Shown one piece after another: positions 47,582 through 57,143 of a stretch of 60,290 bases of DNA. The first letter of the stretch is position 1; the number at the start of each line of letters is the position of its first letter. Both the position numbers and the translations under genes were made by a program. Location of the stretch: positions 1 to 60,290 of the forward strand of contig CALKNV010000013.1 of assembly GCA_938091935.1 (NCBI GenBank), given 5' to 3'. The notes under the pieces are model-generated. The model was not told the origin of the DNA and ran no database searches. It saw only the letters and a list, made by a program, of their open reading frames with translations. The DNA comes from an uncultured Pseudomonadales bacterium (lineage in GTDB: Bacteria; Pseudomonadota; Gammaproteobacteria; Pseudomonadales; Pseudohongiellaceae).

Positions 47582-48269
47582 TTTCCTTTATCAGTGGCAC
47601 CGTAACGCGGCGCTGACGCTGCAGCGACGCATCATCCAATTTCTGCAGCACAGACATCAATGCAGGCATGCTGCGGTCTGATCGTAACAGTATAAAGTCG
47701 CAGACTTGATCACTGAGTTCGATACCGCGCAGTTGCGCTCGCCGCTGCAGAATCTGTTGCTTGAATGCGTCATTCGCTACATGCAGTTGGAAGGTCAGAC
47801 CGCGCTGCAATCGTGACCGTAAATCCTTCAGCGAGAGCGGTAAATCCCTGGGCGCACAATCTGCACTCACGACCAGCGGCACACCGCTTTCCATCATCTC
47901 GTTAACGCTATGAAAAACGGCTTCCTGCCATTGCTCATCGCCACCAATCTGGGAAATATCATCGAGACACACAAGGCTCAGGGAACTGGATTGCTGCAGA
48001 ATTTCTGGAGCCAACCCCCCTCTCTCTGCCAGCGGCAGGTATAAAACGGGTGCACCAGCCTCAGAGTAAGCATGGCAAATCGCCTGCAACAAATGGCTGC
48101 GACCACTGCCCTGCGCACCCCAGAGATAGATCAGCTGCCCGCCAGCCAAAAAATCCTGTAATGCGGAGACTAACTGCTGATTCTCAGGGGCAATCAGGAA
48201 ATTACTGAATGTCGCGTCATCGCTAAGACGCATACCCAGCACGAGCTGAGTGGGAGATTCGCTACTCAT
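47568..48269 (-). CDS. hda: DnaA regulatory inactivator Hda
   Basis: 233 residues, a single AAA+ domain. The P-loop GAQGSGRSHLLQAI has arginine where the usual lysine would be, a known Hda variation; Walker B is VCLDDISQIGG; the N-terminal QLVLGMRL is the clamp-binding motif. Bound to the sliding clamp it stimulates DnaA-ATP hydrolysis to prevent re-initiation. It lies 15 bases downstream of the DUF2066 gene. Confidence 0.93.
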   Translation of the reverse strand: MSSESPTQLVLGMRLSDDATFSNFLIAPENQQLVSALQDFLAGGQLIYLWGAQGSGRSHLLQAICHAYSEAGAPVLYLPLAERGGLAPEILQQSSSLSLVCLDDISQIGGDEQWQEAVFHSVNEMMESGVPLVVSADCAPRDLPLSLKDLRSRLQRGLTFQLHVANDAFKQQILQRRAQLRGIELSDQVCDFILLRSDRSMPALMSVLQKLDDASLQRQRRVTVPLIKEIMSW

Positions 48270-48284
48270 GAAGGTATCAGGCGC

Positions 48285-49520
48285 CTATCGTGTCCACCGG
48301 TAGTGCAGCACATCTGAACCGTCGGTCGCACCACCTTCAATGGGTAGCAGATCCCGGTCCAGCGCTATCAGTTCGAATAACTGCTGAGCGTCTCCAACCA
48401 GTCCGAGGCGGAGCTCAAGCCTATCACCATCAAGCTGTGCCGGACTCACAGACTCCACCAGGCCAAGGCCGCTGACATAGGATAGCAGTGATGAATATTC
48501 CTGCAGACTTCCCACCCCATCAATGCGTAATTGCACCATCTCCGTGGTTGCAGATTCGGGTACGATTGCAAAATAGCTGGCTAGCTGTGAAGTCACTCGC
48601 GCCAGCGGCCCATGCAGGTATTCCCGCAAATCTGTTGAGAAGCCATCAAAGACATCGGCCTCGTCCTGGAACAGGAACTGCCAGAGACCGACCAATTCGC
48701 CGCTGGCAGTAAAATGCAGTCTCCCGGTGAGGATGCTGTCTGCCCCATAGCGGTTACTCGCCTTGCGAATAGCTTCTTCATTCAGCGTCCATACCAGGTC
48801 TTCGTTTAGACTGCGACGGTCTTCAAAATCAAGAACCGGAAACAACACGGGCAAGCCGCGGCGGTCGGCAAATTCCTGAATCAATTCGATAATGTCGTCA
48901 TTGATATCGGAAGTCATCAGGCTGCGATTGCCAGCCTCATCCTGCAGGGCCATCCATACCAGCACGCTTGGACGATTGCTGTCCCAGATGGGAATATTTG
49001 CTGCAGTGAGAAGCTCATCAATGAGCGCTGAGGAGAAATCCACATCGATGTAACGTTGCTCCCGGGTACTCGGCGTTGCGGGCGCGGACACTGCAAGCTG
49101 AGTGTCATCGGGCTCAGGCGTGGCAGCAGTTGGCTCCACTTCTGCAGCCGGCGTCTCTATGCTCACTGTCGTGTCGGTAGTCTCCGACGACTGCGCAGGT
49201 AGCGCTGCCGCCTCGGCCGGCACAGCGACTATCTCACTGGAGTAACCAATTGCCTCGACATAGCTCTGGGCGTTTTCCACTGCTGCTATGATGGCAGGAT
49301 GATCGAGCCACTGTGTTTCTCCGGTAACCCGTAAAATGACTGCCTGCAGCGCCTCCCTGAATGCCCGACTACGCTCCGCGTCGCTCTCATTCGCAACGGC
49401 TACCTGCTCGCTGTAAAGCCCTGTCACGGGCAGGGCCTGGGCCACAGCGCTGGCAAGCAGCAGAGCCAGCCCGAGAGCGCAGAAGCCAAACAACTTAGAG
49501 AGATTTGCATGCCGTTTCAT
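48285..49520 (-). CDS. DUF2066 exported protein
   Basis: 411 residues. A signal peptide (1-29, ending AQA) is followed by an N-terminal domain (VTGLYSEQVAVANESDAER), a Pro/Thr/Ala-rich spacer (about 95-155), then the remaining DUF2066 region (RPSVLVWMALQDEAGNR). Function unknown; probably periplasmic. Its place beside hda and purM is conserved. Confidence 0.82.
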   Translation of the reverse strand: MKRHANLSKLFGFCALGLALLLASAVAQALPVTGLYSEQVAVANESDAERSRAFREALQAVILRVTGETQWLDHPAIIAAVENAQSYVEAIGYSSEIVAVPAEAAALPAQSSETTDTTVSIETPAAEVEPTAATPEPDDTQLAVSAPATPSTREQRYIDVDFSSALIDELLTAANIPIWDSNRPSVLVWMALQDEAGNRSLMTSDINDDIIELIQEFADRRGLPVLFPVLDFEDRRSLNEDLVWTLNEEAIRKASNRYGADSILTGRLHFTASGELVGLWQFLFQDEADVFDGFSTDLREYLHGPLARVTSQLASYFAIVPESATTEMVQLRIDGVGSLQEYSSLLSYVSGLGLVESVSPAQLDGDRLELRLGLVGDAQQLFELIALDRDLLPIEGGATDGSDVLHYRWTR

Positions 49521-49700
49521 GGCGCTAGTTTACTCCAAATCTTCGCGCTTAGCCTCAGCTCGGCGCGTTTCTCCGATCGCGCTTCATTTCCGGGCTAGGC
49601 GATGCGATGACCTGACCGGCATCTGAGTTCCTGTTAGAATGCGCCCTTTGTTTAATCTGGTCCGATCACCCGATGGATCAGGCAGAATTGGGAAATTTCC

Positions 49701-50771
49701 ATGCCGCCGAATGACAAACAAACTTCCCCTGAGGATTCACCCGAAGGCTCCTTGAGCTACCGCGATGCTGGCGTCGATATTGATGCTGGCAATGCCCTGG
49801 TCCACGCCATCAAATCGGTGACAAAGCGGACCAATCGACCGGAGGTGATGTCTGAGTTAGGCGGTTTCGGTGCGCTCTGCGAATTACCAGGCAATTATGA
49901 GCATCCAGTGCTCGTGGCTGCCACCGATGGGGTGGGAACCAAGCTGATGCTGGCGCAACAAATGAACAAGCACGACACCATAGGTATAGACCTGGTTGCC
50001 ATGTGCGTTAATGACCTCATCGTGTGCGGCGCAGAGCCACTGTTCTTTCTCGACTACTACGCCACCGGTGGACTCGATGTCACCGTGGCCAAGGATGTCG
50101 TTACCGGTATCGGCGCTGGCTGTCAGCAGGCCGGGTGCGCCTTGATCGGTGGCGAAACGGCAGAAATGCCGGGCATGTACCAGCCTGAAGACTATGATCT
50201 GGCAGGCTTTGCGGTAGGCGTCGTGGAAAAGCACGGCATCATTGATCAGTCGAAGGTCGCACCAGGCGATTTGCTAATTGGTATCGATTCCTCTGGACCA
50301 CATTCCAACGGATACTCCCTGATTCGCAAAGTATTGGAGCGCTCCGGCGCAAGCCTTGACGACGCATTTGGTGAGAGCACCCTGGGCGCAACGCTGCTCG
50401 AACCAACGATGATTTACGTCAAGGCTCTGGCAGAAGTTCAGGCTAAAGTCGATGTTACGGCTTTGGCTCATATCACCGGCGGCGGCCTCTTGGAAAACCT
50501 GCCCCGCGTCTTGCCGCCAGCAGCCAAAGCGAGCATAAATCTAGCGAGCTGGAAGCGCCCGGCTATCTTTGACTGGCTACAGGAACATGGGCAGATCGAA
50601 GACATGGAAATGCTTCGCACGTTTAATTGTGGCATCGGAATGATTGCTGCAGTCCGTTCAGCTGAAGTACAGTTGGCGCTGGATACGCTTAATCACGATG
50701 CCGAGATAGCCAGAGTCATTGGGGAAGTCAGCAAACGTGAATCTGACGAAGAAGCACTGGTATTTTTATAA
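49701..50771 (+). CDS. purM: Phosphoribosylformylglycinamidine cyclo-ligase
   Basis: 356 residues. The start region [17 protein letters not shown], the ATP-binding [11 protein letters not shown] and the [13 protein letters not shown] block are diagnostic. It closes the imidazole ring to make AIR in purine synthesis. purN follows 20 bases later, so they form one operon. Unusual adjacent sequence: none seen. Confidence 0.96.
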   Translation: MPPNDKQTSPEDSPEGSLSYRDAGVDIDAGNALVHAIKSVTKRTNRPEVMSELGGFGALCELPGNYEHPVLVAATDGVGTKLMLAQQMNKHDTIGIDLVAMCVNDLIVCGAEPLFFLDYYATGGLDVTVAKDVVTGIGAGCQQAGCALIGGETAEMPGMYQPEDYDLAGFAVGVVEKHGIIDQSKVAPGDLLIGIDSSGPHSNGYSLIRKVLERSGASLDDAFGESTLGATLLEPTMIYVKALAEVQAKVDVTALAHITGGGLLENLPRVLPPAAKASINLASWKRPAIFDWLQEHGQIEDMEMLRTFNCGIGMIAAVRSAEVQLALDTLNHDAEIARVIGEVSKRESDEEALVFL

Positions 50772-50791
50772 ACGGGAATACAAACAAACTT

Positions 50792-51439
50792 ATGCCTGAT
50801 AGTTATTGCCATACTGTCGTCGTCATATCCGGGAGTGGTAGCAATCTACAGGCCCTGATTGATGCCAGCGTTGCATCCAATTTCAAAATCAGCCGGGTTG
50901 TTTCCAACAACCCCGATGCATTTGGGCTCGAGCGTGCTGCCCGCGACAATATTCCCACTAGCATGGTAAATCATCGTGATTACGAAAATCGCGAAGAGTT
51001 CGACCTGGCGCTACAGAAGGCTATTGACGAATCGCAGCCCGACCTGGTGGTGCTAGCCGGTTTCATGCGCATTCTGGGACAGCAATTCGTTAAAGCCTAT
51101 GCTGGCCGCATCATTAATATTCACCCGTCTTTGTTACCGAAGTATCCCGGCATCAACACCCACCAGCGCGCACTGGATGCAAAGGACAAGGAGCACGGGG
51201 TATCTGTTCATTTTGTTACCGAAGAGCTGGATGGTGGCCCCGTCATCGCGCAAGACCGGGTTCCTGTTTTAAAGGAAGATACCGCAGAGTCGCTCGCCGA
51301 GAGAGTGCTGGAGAAAGAACACCTCCTCTATCCCAAGGTAGTTTCCTGGTTCGCCGCCGGACGATTAGGGCTGGCGGGTAATCAGGCATTCCTGGATGGT
51401 GAGCCGCTTCCGCCCGGTGGTATTCAGGTACATCCATGA
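50792..51439 (+). CDS. purN: Phosphoribosylglycinamide formyltransferase
   Basis: 215 residues. The phosphate-binding SGSGSNLQALIDA, the catalytic Asn-His-Asp arrangement (INIHPSLLPKYPGINTH; HFVTEELDGGPVIAQ) and the usual length are present. It transfers a formyl group from 10-formyl-THF to GAR. Its last 4 bases overlap the DUF3108 start. Confidence 0.96.
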   Translation: MPDSYCHTVVVISGSGSNLQALIDASVASNFKISRVVSNNPDAFGLERAARDNIPTSMVNHRDYENREEFDLALQKAIDESQPDLVVLAGFMRILGQQFVKAYAGRIINIHPSLLPKYPGINTHQRALDAKDKEHGVSVHFVTEELDGGPVIAQDRVPVLKEDTAESLAERVLEKEHLLYPKVVSWFAAGRLGLAGNQAFLDGEPLPPGGIQVHP

Positions 51440-52164
51440 GATTATTTTTCCTCTGCGCTCTGGCTTGCACGCTCTCCTCGCCCGCTTGGACGGCGGACAA
51501 ACTCACTGAATTTTCAGCCTACTATGATGCCAGTACCAACGGCATTAGCGGCAACGCCGAGAGGCACCTGATCAATCTGGGTGAGGAACGCTATCGTCTC
51601 AACATATCACTTGAGGCAAAAGTTGCTGGTGTTGAAATCGGCGATCTCGAGCAAGTCAGTGAGTTACGCTATGTTGATTCCCGCATACAGCCCCAGAATT
51701 ATAGCTACCAGGTTTCAGGCCTGAGCTCCGATGTCGAATCCGTCAGCTTCAATTGGGATGCAGGGGTCGCGCTTAGCGCCGACGAGGACGAATCCTGGAC
51801 TGTGGCGATCAACGACCACACGCTTGACGAGTTCAGCTATCAGTTGGCACTGGCAATGGACGTTGCTGCCGCGAATAAAGAATATTATGACTACGAAACC
51901 GTCGATGGAGATACCCTGGATCAGCTGCGTTTTCGAGCCATCGGAGAAGAGATTGTAGATACGCCGCTGGGGCCACTGCGCTGCATCAAGCTTGAGCGGG
52001 TTCGAGAAGCAGGCAGCAATCGCGCGACCTTAATCTGGCTAGCAAAAGACTGGGCTCATTTGTTGACGAAGATCGAACAGACCTCTTCTTCAGGACTGCG
52101 CATCAAGCTGGACCTGACCAACGCCATTGTTGACGGTCAGCAGGTAACGGGAATATCGCTATAA
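51436..52164 (+). CDS. DUF3108 exported protein
   Basis: 242 residues. A signal peptide (1-19) precedes a beta-rich DUF3108 domain that includes SAYYDASTNGISGNAERHL and LGPLRCIKLERVREAGSNRATLIWLAKDW. Family function unknown; the fold is thought to be a beta-barrel-like envelope protein. It overlaps purN by 4 bases and so belongs to the pur operon. Confidence 0.82.
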   Translation: MRLFFLCALACTLSSPAWTADKLTEFSAYYDASTNGISGNAERHLINLGEERYRLNISLEAKVAGVEIGDLEQVSELRYVDSRIQPQNYSYQVSGLSSDVESVSFNWDAGVALSADEDESWTVAINDHTLDEFSYQLALAMDVAAANKEYYDYETVDGDTLDQLRFRAIGEEIVDTPLGPLRCIKLERVREAGSNRATLIWLAKDWAHLLTKIEQTSSSGLRIKLDLTNAIVDGQQVTGISL

Positions 52165-52191
52165 GGCTGACTGGCCGAGCTGTGTTAGCAA

Positions 52192-53808
52192 TCAAGCCGA
52201 CGCTGCATGATCAGGATCTTCATGGGAACCAAACACAGCATCTGGCTTTTCCTGTTCTTCTGATTCTGTGCCTACCTCAGTTTCAGCCTGTCGCTTTTGC
52301 AGCTGATATTTCCGCATTTTCTCCACCAGAGTGGTGCGGCGAATATGTAAGCGATCCGCGGCACGCGCTACCACCCCACCGCTGTCATCCAGGGCTTGCT
52401 CAATCAGGTCTTTCTCCAGGTTAGCCAGATATTCCTTCAGATCCAGACCATGCAATGGCAGCAGCGTGCCAACATCGGCAGACCTAGACCCTGGGGAGTT
52501 AGACCCTGGGGAGTTAGACCCAGAAGAGCTCGCCCCTTGAATCGGTATCACGCTTTGCGCTACAGCATTCGAATTTTCTGACAGCGATGCCTCTGATAGT
52601 GAAGTCTCGTTGATTTCTTGATCACTCAGATGACGAAACTTGTTCGGTAAATCTTCGAGCCCTACTATCCCATGTGGGTGAAGAATCGCCATGCGCTCGA
52701 CCAGGTTAGCCAGCTCTCTGACATTACCTGGCCAGTTATGCCGGCACAGCGATGCGATGGCGCTTGAATTGAAACGGACAGAGCCACGACTTTCCGCCTC
52801 CATCGCAGTAATCAACTCATTAAGCAGGAGCGGCACATCATCAGCACGCTCACGGAGAGGAGGCATTTCTATAGGAAAAACATTGATACGATAGTAGAGG
52901 TCTTGTCTGAACTCTCCCTCATCGATCATTTTCTCAAGATCTTTATGGGTGGCTGCGAGAATGCGAACATCGGTTTGAATGGTTTTGACACCACCGACCC
53001 GCTCAAAACTTCGTTCCTGCAGCACACGCAGTAGCTTAACCTGCATGTTCAGCGGCATATCCCCAATTTCATCGAGGAACAGCGTACCACCATCGGCCAG
53101 TTCAAAGCGGCCTGCGCGGGAAGAGATCGCGCCCGTGAAAGCACCCTTCTCGTGACCAAACAGCTCGCTCTCTAATAACTCTCGCGGGATTGCACCGCAG
53201 TTTATAGGGACGAAGGGCTTATCGGCACGAGCAGAATTCAAATGCAGATTGCGAGCTACGACTTCTTTACCCGTGCCGGATTCACCGGTGATCAGCACGC
53301 TGACTTCCGTATTGGCAACCTGTCCCATCATGTGGCGCACCCGCTGGATCGGGTCACTGCGCCCGACCAGGCTGCGAAACATGTTGTAGTCTCGAACCCC
53401 GCCAAAGTCGCGTAAGCGATTGTAGTGCTCGTGAAAGAGTTTGGCCTTGTGAATGGCGTCCAGCAACGGCTGATGAGTAAGCGCTTCTGGCAGCGTGGCT
53501 GTAATTCGACTCTGCAGGTCCGCATCGAGCTGCTCGGGTAACTGCTGCTCTCCAATGAGAACAAAAGGCAGTCCGGGCTCCCAATCATGCAGGTCATTGA
53601 GCAGCTGCAGTGTATCCAGCTGCTGGCAATCATTGATCAGCGCGAGACAAACCTGTTGAGGCTTGCTGACTGCCTCACTGATCGCGCTATGCCAATTTGC
53701 GGAACTGGCTGAAACCACCCGCTCGCCAACAAAACTCAACACCGTCTCCAGATCATGTCTGGTGGAGTCATTGTCATTTATCAGCAGAACCTTGGTGTCT
53801 TCGGCCAT
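52192..53808 (-). CDS. fleQ: Sigma-54-dependent activator of the FleQ type
   Basis: 538 residues: an N-terminal receiver-like (FleQ) domain (6-125), an AAA+ domain with [14 protein letters not shown] (sigma-54 contact) and [11 protein letters not shown], then a Ser/Gly/Asn/Pro linker (about 415-455) and a C-terminal Fis-type helix-turn-helix ([20 protein letters not shown]). FleQ controls flagellar and exopolysaccharide genes in Pseudomonas, with c-di-GMP. The linker has a 15-bp DNA repeat (52486-52515). It is intact although the neighbouring flagellar genes are decayed. Confidence 0.85.
   Translation of the reverse strand: MAEDTKVLLINDNDSTRHDLETVLSFVGERVVSASSANWHSAISEAVSKPQQVCLALINDCQQLDTLQLLNDLHDWEPGLPFVLIGEQQLPEQLDADLQSRITATLPEALTHQPLLDAIHKAKLFHEHYNRLRDFGGVRDYNMFRSLVGRSDPIQRVRHMMGQVANTEVSVLITGESGTGKEVVARNLHLNSARADKPFVPINCGAIPRELLESELFGHEKGAFTGAISSRAGRFELADGGTLFLDEIGDMPLNMQVKLLRVLQERSFERVGGVKTIQTDVRILAATHKDLEKMIDEGEFRQDLYYRINVFPIEMPPLRERADDVPLLLNELITAMEAESRGSVRFNSSAIASLCRHNWPGNVRELANLVERMAILHPHGIVGLEDLPNKFRHLSDQEINETSLSEASLSENSNAVAQSVIPIQGASSSGSNSPGSNSPGSRSADVGTLLPLHGLDLKEYLANLEKDLIEQALDDSGGVVARAADRLHIRRTTLVEKMRKYQLQKRQAETEVGTESEEQEKPDAVFGSHEDPDHAASA
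52486..52526 (-). repeat. 15-bp tandem repeat in the fleQ-like linker
   Basis: AGACCCTGGGGAGTT occurs twice in a row (52486-52500, 52501-52515) with a third, partial unit. It encodes repeated SNSPG residues and stays in frame, so unit number could vary without breaking the gene. Confidence 0.85.
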
Positions 53809-54162
53809 GTTGTTAGCGGTGCTCGTCCCTTTCCTGCAGAAAACAGACGAAACCGGGCCGCCTGCGAGAATTCCAATGGACTATATCAAAACTAGCCAGT
53901 CATCACAGACATTGTAGACGGTTTTCAGACAAATTTTAGAGATTGTTCACGACGTTCGCCATTGCCACACAACGCCTGGTGACTGGCTGCCACATGGATT
54001 GCGCACACCCAAAACTCCTCTGCTGGTCTCGGCAGAGAGCATGATAATTAGACAGTCAAGTTTGAGCGTCTTTGCAGCGCAAAAATCCAGCAGCAAACGC
54101 ATAACGCTCTTACCCTCTCCTCTATTTAAATTACAGAAGACCTTTTGGAAGTTTTTATTACC
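53809..54162. other. Non-coding or decayed spacer upstream of the fleQ-like gene
   Basis: No convincing gene. On the minus strand a 51-codon frame runs from an ATG at 54102 to 53947; the part with CLIIMLSAETSRGVLGVR might continue the receiver remnant upstream of it, but this is too short to rely on. Confidence 0.4.
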
Positions 54163-54279
54163 TCAGTACAGTAGCGCCTCATCAGGATTGCGTACCTACC
54201 GAATATCCTCAACGCCAATACGGCGTAGCAGTTTGCACATCAAATCCTTGTGCTGCTCAAAATCGTCTGCTGTCAGCAC
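54163..54279 (-). pseudogene. Possible CheY-like receiver remnant
   Basis: On the minus strand a frame reads VLTADDFEQHKDLMCKLL, then RRIGVEDIR, a TAG stop (54196-54198), and VRNPDEALLY. This resembles the first strand, acidic pair, helix 1 and the NGEEAL helix of a response regulator receiver. Only about 38 codons are visible, so family assignment is weak, but it fits the flagellar/chemotaxis remnants nearby. Confidence 0.35.
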
Positions 54280-54492
54280 TTGTTTTTAAGCAATGTCGAT
54301 TAGAGATTTCGCCTCGGGATTCGTATTGTCCGCCACGGTCGTCGCGCTGATTGAATAGTCTTACGACTACTCAATTGAGCGTAGTACACAAATTCAAACC
54401 GGCGGGAAAATTAGATAAACATGCGCAATCCAGAAATTGGCATCACGCAGCTTAACGCAGTTTGCTGCATTTGAAGGCGCCAGCCGCTGTGG

Positions 54493-55470
54493 CTATTGCG
54501 TAAGCGACACCCTGAGGCGGGTGTGGGAAGTGCCGCCAAATTGTTCAGGCGTCAGGTCATCGGCGACCTGTGACATCAGGTCGGTGGCACTGTAACCTAA
54601 ATCGAACTGATCACAGTTGAGATATTTACCAACCACAATACCTTGCCAGAATAGCGTATGAACGACCGGCTCAGGCAAGCCACAGTCCCGCAGATCCCCG
54701 ATGACGAACTGGCAGGTTTTATTGCTGTTTACAAACAGGGCACTCGCAACGATTTCATTCTCAACCTTACACTGCACCAAAAATCCCTGGCCCCAGCGTA
54801 CGAGCTCTAGCTAATTTCTTAGCGCTACAGAGCGCTCCAGCATAGAAGCATGCTGCTCGGCGAATTGCTCAGGCGCTGCAGATTCCCCGGAAACTATGTC
54901 GAGCGTCAGGTTTTTCTTACCCCAACGGATCGCTTCCCGGTAGGGTTTACAAATCTGCCGGTAAAGCGCGCGCTCACTCTGTTTAAGATCAATGACCTGC
55001 ACCTGCTGAACCGTCGGCCTGCCGCCCTTTTCAAGGAGAACCTGGGTAACCGGAGACATGATTCCGCAGCTCACTGGATCAAGGTAGTCAATAAAGCTGG
55101 GATTCTCTTCCATGAGGATAGTGTCGATATGCTGTTGCAGTAAACGTATCGCTTTGGGTTGGAAATTATTTGAAGGCGTCATCATACTGGCGCGATTGAC
55201 ATGGGTTGATGCCTCCATGCCAAAGTAACCCAGCCTTTTCTTGCCCTGATCATCGATATGCAGTGTCATGCTGCAGCCAAAAACAGGCTGGTCATCGCTC
55301 ACTACCAGGAAAGAACGATCTCGGTAATCTCCGGGACTGCCGGCCGATACTGGCAGATTCTCTGAATCACCCTCGGAAAAGTAGAGCGGGTTTTGCCAGG
55401 GATCGTTGCTATAGAGTGTATTCCAGCGCTCCTGAAAGCGCGCGTCATGATTTTCAATTACCGTATGCAT
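54493..55470 (-). pseudogene. GNAT/FemAB-like acyltransferase gene broken by an amber codon
   Basis: One continuous frame starting at ATG 55470 (GAGA about 8 bases upstream; frame opens at 55476) and ending at 54493, interrupted by a single TAG at 54811-54813. The N-terminal part (220 residues) has the PYREAIRWGKKNL core seen in FemAB/GNAT acyltransferases; after the stop a C-terminal part of 105 residues resumes in the same frame (WGQGFLVQCKVENEIVASAL). In relatives this region normally holds a conserved Trp, so TGG to TAG is a plausible single-base cause (inference). Such acyltransferases often modify flagellin sugars. Product, if any, is truncated. Confidence 0.65.
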
Positions 55471-55611
55471 AAGCAATCTCGTCTAACGATTCAACTGGCA
55501 ACCATTCGTTCAGTCGACCTTGGTTAGAAGATCCATTCTATGCAGCTGCTTGTGCTTGTGGCTGTGCAAGCAGGGCAGCTTCTGTGTTAATTAGTTCACA
55601 ACCTTGAAATA

Positions 55612-55779
55612 TTAATTCGCATTCGAATTGTTATCTGTGGCGTTATGTTTGCCTGCCTCATCAATGGGGCCCTCAATTTGCGCTCCCACCAACTTTGTGT
55701 GATAAAACGGGGGCTCACCCCCCTCGCCTTTTATTAAATCCAACCCTAGACCAGGCTTTTCAACGGTGACGTTAAGCAT
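55612..55779 (-). CDS. Small open frame of unknown function
   Basis: 55 codons from ATG 55779, not listed by simple 60-codon cutoffs. Residues include KPGLGLDLIKGEGGEPPFY and GPIDEAGKHNATDNN; no family recognised. It sits between the acyltransferase pseudogene and the flgA remnant, reading left. A GC-rich hairpin (GGGGG-CTCA-CCCCC) lies within it. It may be a gene, a gene fragment or chance. Confidence 0.3.
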   Translation of the reverse strand: MLNVTVEKPGLGLDLIKGEGGEPPFYHTKLVGAQIEGPIDEAGKHNATDNNSNAN

Positions 55780-55871
55780 GGTTATGAATCTCTAAAAAGT
55801 CGAATAATTTCAGCGACGATATGGGTACAAGAAGGCTTTCTCACCATGGATTTTCTGGCATAGAGACGCGC

Positions 55872-56463
55872 GAGTGCCGTGATCTATTGCTGACGGGTCT
55901 GAGTCCAGATCAAAGACAGACTATTGATATGGCGGGTTACGATTCACGCCTGCGCCTGCCGGATTAATCGTAGCAACCAGATTTTTCAGTCAATGGAAGC
56001 CGCGTTATTCGTGGGAAAAAGCGGGTAAAGGTGCAGTGCTATGTCCTGATTAGCATTCGTTGGCGCCGAGATCACAGTGCGCCAGCCGGTGCTGGCTGCA
56101 GCCAGCAATATTCACTGGGGCACAAAATTAAATAAAGAACACTCACTGTTGGTGGAAACAGATATCTCTATCCTGCAGCGCCAGCCACTGACTGACATCT
56201 CAGAAGTGGTCGGAAGGGAACTGAAGTATGGGCTAACCGCGGACCGCGCACTACATCAAGACATGGTTTGGCTACCCAAAGTTGTTAAACGCGACGAGCT
56301 CCGGTAGCTCGTTGCCCAGACTGACGTGCTGCAGTTTCGGCAACAGACCGAAGCACTTGAAGATGGTGAGATCGGGAAAATGATTGAAGTGCACAACACC
56401 CGTTCTGAACTGCTAGTTCAAGCAAATATTGCTGCTGTACTAAGAGTAAAAATTTATCTATAA
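55872..56463 (+). pseudogene. flgA: Flagellar P-ring chaperone flgA, decayed
   Basis: Readable as FlgA across two frames. The first frame gives YDSRLRLPD (the family's DPRLRLPAC site), then TAA (55965-55967) and TAG (55971-55973), then GKKRVKVQCYVLISIRW, matching the middle strands. After a frameshift near 56040-56070 the second frame gives VGAEITVRQPVLAAASNIHWG, LTDISEVVGRELKYGLTAD (the VVGxxxxxxLxAGxxL motif), then TAG (56305-56307), then LVAQTDVLQF and EIGKMIEVHNTRSELLVQA to a stop at 56461-56463. FlgA is a periplasmic chaperone for FlgI. At least three stops and a frameshift make it non-functional. Confidence 0.75.
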
Positions 56464-56828
56464 CAATGTGTTACTGAAAGAAAAAGGGCATTCTTGGCCT
56501 AGAAGCAGAAGGATTCAGACGCCGGTCTAATGAGAATTAAACGAACTTAAAGATATTTTTGCACCAGTCGTTATAATTTAGGCGGCAACAAATGTGCGTT
56601 TTTCGGCACACCCAAAATCGGTTTTTTAAACGGTTGTTGGGCAAGATTTGCTAGGGTCAGGCAAAGTCGCGCAAGGACAGGCAAGGTTACAAAAAGGGAG
56701 TGTGCAAGGTAGTTAAACTCCCCCTGCTTAGCAATAAGCCCAGGTTTAAAAGGAACAGGCGACGGCGCTCTAAACAGTGTCAACAAGGAAGAAAAGCCAG
56801 CAATTCATAACAGGGAAGCATTAGAGCA
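56464..56828. other. Spacer between flgA remnant and flgM
   Basis: 365 bases without a gene; in intact loci flgA and flgM are usually close, so insertion or decay is likely. It contains short near-repeats (GGTCAGGCAAAG, GGACAGGCAAGG) and a poor sigma-28-like site (TAAA, 13 bases, GCAATAA) near 56714-56740. Confidence 0.4.
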
Positions 56829-57143
56829 GTGAGCAAGATCGGCCCAAATTCAACACACTCCCCACCTGCAAACCGCAACACTTCAGCGGGCGTAGTCACT
56901 TCGTTTCGGAGTGATCGCCGCAGTATCGGTGCCAGCGTCAATGAAAAGGCCGCCGAAACAGTAGCCCACAGTCACCAGTCCGTCGACATGGATGCGCTCG
57001 AGCAACGTATAAAGCAGTTGCCCGAAGTCGACACAGCCCGGGTGGTCGAGCTTCATAGCCGCATCATGGCGGGTGAATATGAAGTAGATTCTGAGCGACT
57101 TGCCGGCAAGCTGCTGGACCTGGAATCCGGCTTAGAATTCTGA
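56829..57143 (+). CDS. flgM: Anti-sigma-28 factor FlgM
   Basis: 104 residues starting at a GTG (VSKIGPNSTHSP). The C-terminal half carries the FlgM core: a helix from RVVELHSRIMAGEY and the YEVDSERLAGKLLDLE signature. FlgM binds FliA (sigma-28) until the hook-basal body is finished, then is exported. The frame has no stop or shift, unlike its neighbours. The stop overlaps an ATG (TGATG), the usual flgM-flgN junction. No fliA lies in this window. Confidence 0.85.
   Translation: MSKIGPNSTHSPPANRNTSAGVVTSFRSDRRSIGASVNEKAAETVAHSHQSVDMDALEQRIKQLPEVDTARVVELHSRIMAGEYEVDSERLAGKLLDLESGLEF

Noticed and set aside
53960..54010. Sigma-54 promoter near TGGCTG...TTGC
   Set aside because: The distance between the GG and GC elements does not fit the -24/-12 spacing.
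53999..54289. 96-codon plus-strand frame
   Set aside because: Ser/Arg-rich composition without motifs, opposite a better receiver-like signal.
54811..54813. Selenocysteine or pyrrolysine reading of the TAG
   Set aside because: No supporting genes are present in the window, and neighbouring genes also carry disabling lesions.
56714..56740. Sigma-28 promoter before flgM
   Set aside because: TAAA and GCAATAA are only 13 bases apart instead of about 15, with a mismatch; too weak to list as a feature.
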